Source of the DNA: Syntrophomonas sp964422685
Lineage (GTDB): Bacteria; Bacillota; Syntrophomonadia; Syntrophomonadales; Syntrophomonadaceae
Reading direction: 5' to 3'
Length of the DNA stretch: 7,010 bases
Assembly (NCBI GenBank): GCA_964422685.1
Contig: CAYRCG010000108.1
Coordinates: 1 to 7,010 of the forward strand
Below, in pieces: positions 5,969-7,010 of this stretch; within the stretch, counting starts at the first letter, position 1, and the number at the start of each line of letters is the position of its first letter. Both the position numbers and the translations under genes were made by a program. The notes beneath the pieces are model-generated. The model had not been told where the DNA came from, searched no databases, and saw nothing but the letters and a program-made list of their open reading frames with translations.

Positions 5969-6949
5969 ATGGGATTTCCTATACAGCGGATGAGAAGGCT
6001 GCGCAGCAGCGAAAACCTGCGCCGTATGGTGCGTGAAACCACCCTGCAGTGCAGTGACTTCATCTATCCCCTATTCGTTATCTTTGGTAAGGATAAAAAA
6101 ATACCGGTAAACTCCATGCCCGGAGTTTTCCAATTTTCCGTGGACCGATTAGAAGAGGAAATAAAGGAAATCGATTCCTTGAAGATTCCCGCTGTCCTCC
6201 TTTTCGGCTTACCCGAATACAAAGACAGCGTAGGCAGCTCCGCCTATCAGGATGACGGAGTAGTGCAGGAAGCTACCCGCCTAATCAAAAAGGTTTGCCC
6301 GGAAATGCTGGTAATAACTGATGTCTGCCTTTGTGAATACACCGACCATGGGCATTGCGGCCTCCTTGATGCCAAGGGCGTGGTGGATAACGATGCCACC
6401 CTGGACTTACTCGCCCAGGAAGCCCTATCGCACGCTAGGGCTGGCTGTGATATAATAGCCCCTTCCGATATGATGGACGGAAGAATCGGCTATATCAGGA
6501 AAGAATTAGATAGTAAGGGATATAAAGATATTCCCATCATGGCCTATGCCGCCAAATATGCCTCCGCTTTTTACGGTCCCTTCCGGGATGCGGCCGACTC
6601 TGCCCCTCAATCCGGGGACCGCAAAAGCTACCAAATGGACGCAGCCAACATCCGGGAAGCCTTGCGCGAGGTAGCCCTGGACATAGAAGAAGGCGCCGAT
6701 ATAGTAATGGTTAAACCGGCATTGCCTTATTTGGATGTACTAAAAGCAGTTAAGGAGAAGTTTGCCTACCCCACCGCTGCCTATAATGTCAGCGGAGAGT
6801 ATGCCATGATAAAAGCCGCCGCCGCTTGTGGTTGGCTAGACGAGGAACGGGTGATGATGGAGGCCCTTACCTCTATCAAACGTGCCGGGGCCGATATGAT
6901 AATAAGCTATTTCGCTAAAGACGCCACCCGATTGTTGAAGAATGGTTGA
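5969..6949 (+). CDS. hemB: porphobilinogen synthase (delta-aminolevulinic acid dehydratase)
   Basis: This enzyme condenses two 5-aminolevulinates into porphobilinogen; the family is a cytosolic octamer with a TIM-barrel fold. It has 326 residues from ATG 5969, the normal length, with the typical N-terminal arm RMRRLRSSENLRRMVRET (7-24). The two Schiff-base lysines are Lys196 in MAYAAKYASAFYGPFRDAA and Lys249 in DIVMVKPALPYLD. Cys120, Cys122 and Cys130 in VCLCEYTDHGHCG form the three-cysteine site of zinc-dependent HemB, in contrast to the aspartate-rich site of magnesium-type enzymes. AYNVSGEYAM (271-280) is also family-typical. It is separated from the ahbC-like gene by 202 bp of repeats, so it may have its own expression level. 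In pathway order it acts before hemC, although it is encoded last here. Confidence 0.97.
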   Translation: MGFPIQRMRRLRSSENLRRMVRETTLQCSDFIYPLFVIFGKDKKIPVNSMPGVFQFSVDRLEEEIKEIDSLKIPAVLLFGLPEYKDSVGSSAYQDDGVVQEATRLIKKVCPEMLVITDVCLCEYTDHGHCGLLDAKGVVDNDATLDLLAQEALSHARAGCDIIAPSDMMDGRIGYIRKELDSKGYKDIPIMAYAAKYASAFYGPFRDAADSAPQSGDRKSYQMDAANIREALREVALDIEEGADIVMVKPALPYLDVLKAVKEKFAYPTAAYNVSGEYAMIKAAAACGWLDEERVMMEALTSIKRAGADMIISYFAKDATRLLKNG

Positions 6950-6967
6950 ACGAATGAAACGGGTTGT

Positions 6968-7001
6968 GTCATTGCGAGGAGCGCAGCGACGTGGCAATCT
7001 T
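6968..7001 (+). repeat. 34-bp intergenic palindrome-like repeat, right copy
   Basis: This copy is identical in all 34 bases to 22-55 and has the same orientation. It starts 18 bp after the hemB stop. Together the two perfect copies bracket all six genes as direct repeats. The sequence continues differently on the right (CCCTGCGGG here, TACGATG at the left copy), so both copies end at the same boundary, which indicates a defined unit. Confidence 0.85.
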
Positions 7002-7010
7002 CCCTGCGGG

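Noticed and set aside
147..6949. A novel defence, mobile or otherwise undescribed gene system
   Set aside because: All six genes belong to well-known tetrapyrrole enzyme families and no unassigned coding sequence of note remains.

Overview
The window holds a compact tetrapyrrole-biosynthesis cluster with all genes on the + strand. Six complete genes are visible: a precorrin-2 dehydrogenase (SirC/CysG N-terminal type), glutamyl-tRNA reductase (hemA), porphobilinogen deaminase (hemC), a fused uroporphyrinogen-III methyltransferase/uroporphyrinogen-III synthase (cobA-hemD), a radical SAM protein of the AhbC/NirJ1 type, and porphobilinogen synthase (hemB). Almost the whole window is accounted for by these genes. 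The non-coding parts are the left edge (1-146), two intergenic gaps (4501-4593 and 5767-5968) and the right edge (6950-7010).

The organism is probably an anaerobic bacterium of the Clostridia (Syntrophomonas/Desulfotomaculum/Heliobacterium-like). The reasons are the C5 route (HemA), the CobA-HemD fusion, an AhbC/NirJ1-type gene next to hemB as I recall it from heliobacteria and relatives, purine-rich Shine-Dalgarno sites and mid-range GC. Some deltaproteobacteria such as Geobacter have a similar order, so the placement is an inference.

Layout. Positions 1-55 hold an intergenic repeat and 56-146 a short leader with a weak promoter candidate and an overlapping palindrome array. Positions 147-4500 hold sirC, hemA, hemC and cobA-hemD as a tight run, with overlaps of 25 and 32 bp and then a 7-bp gap, so they very likely form one transcript. 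Positions 4501-4593 hold two nested inverted repeats. The ahbC-like gene runs from 4594 to 5766. Positions 5767-5968 hold a hairpin, one decayed and one truncated copy of the edge repeat, and a 7-bp tandem repeat just before the hemB ribosome binding site. hemB runs from 5969 to 6949. A second perfect copy of the 34-bp edge repeat lies at 6968-7001.

How the genes work together. HemA starts the path from glutamyl-tRNA. HemB makes porphobilinogen, HemC makes hydroxymethylbilane, HemD closes it to uroporphyrinogen III, CobA methylates that to precorrin-2, and the dehydrogenase oxidises it to sirohydrochlorin. The AhbC-like protein then acts on didecarboxysiroheme, which points to the siroheme-dependent alternative haem pathway. 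hemL, ahbA/ahbB and ahbD are not in the window; they may lie just outside. I see no clearly new system. The points most worth a second look are the start of sirC, the repeat family, and the C-rich heptad repeat before hemB.
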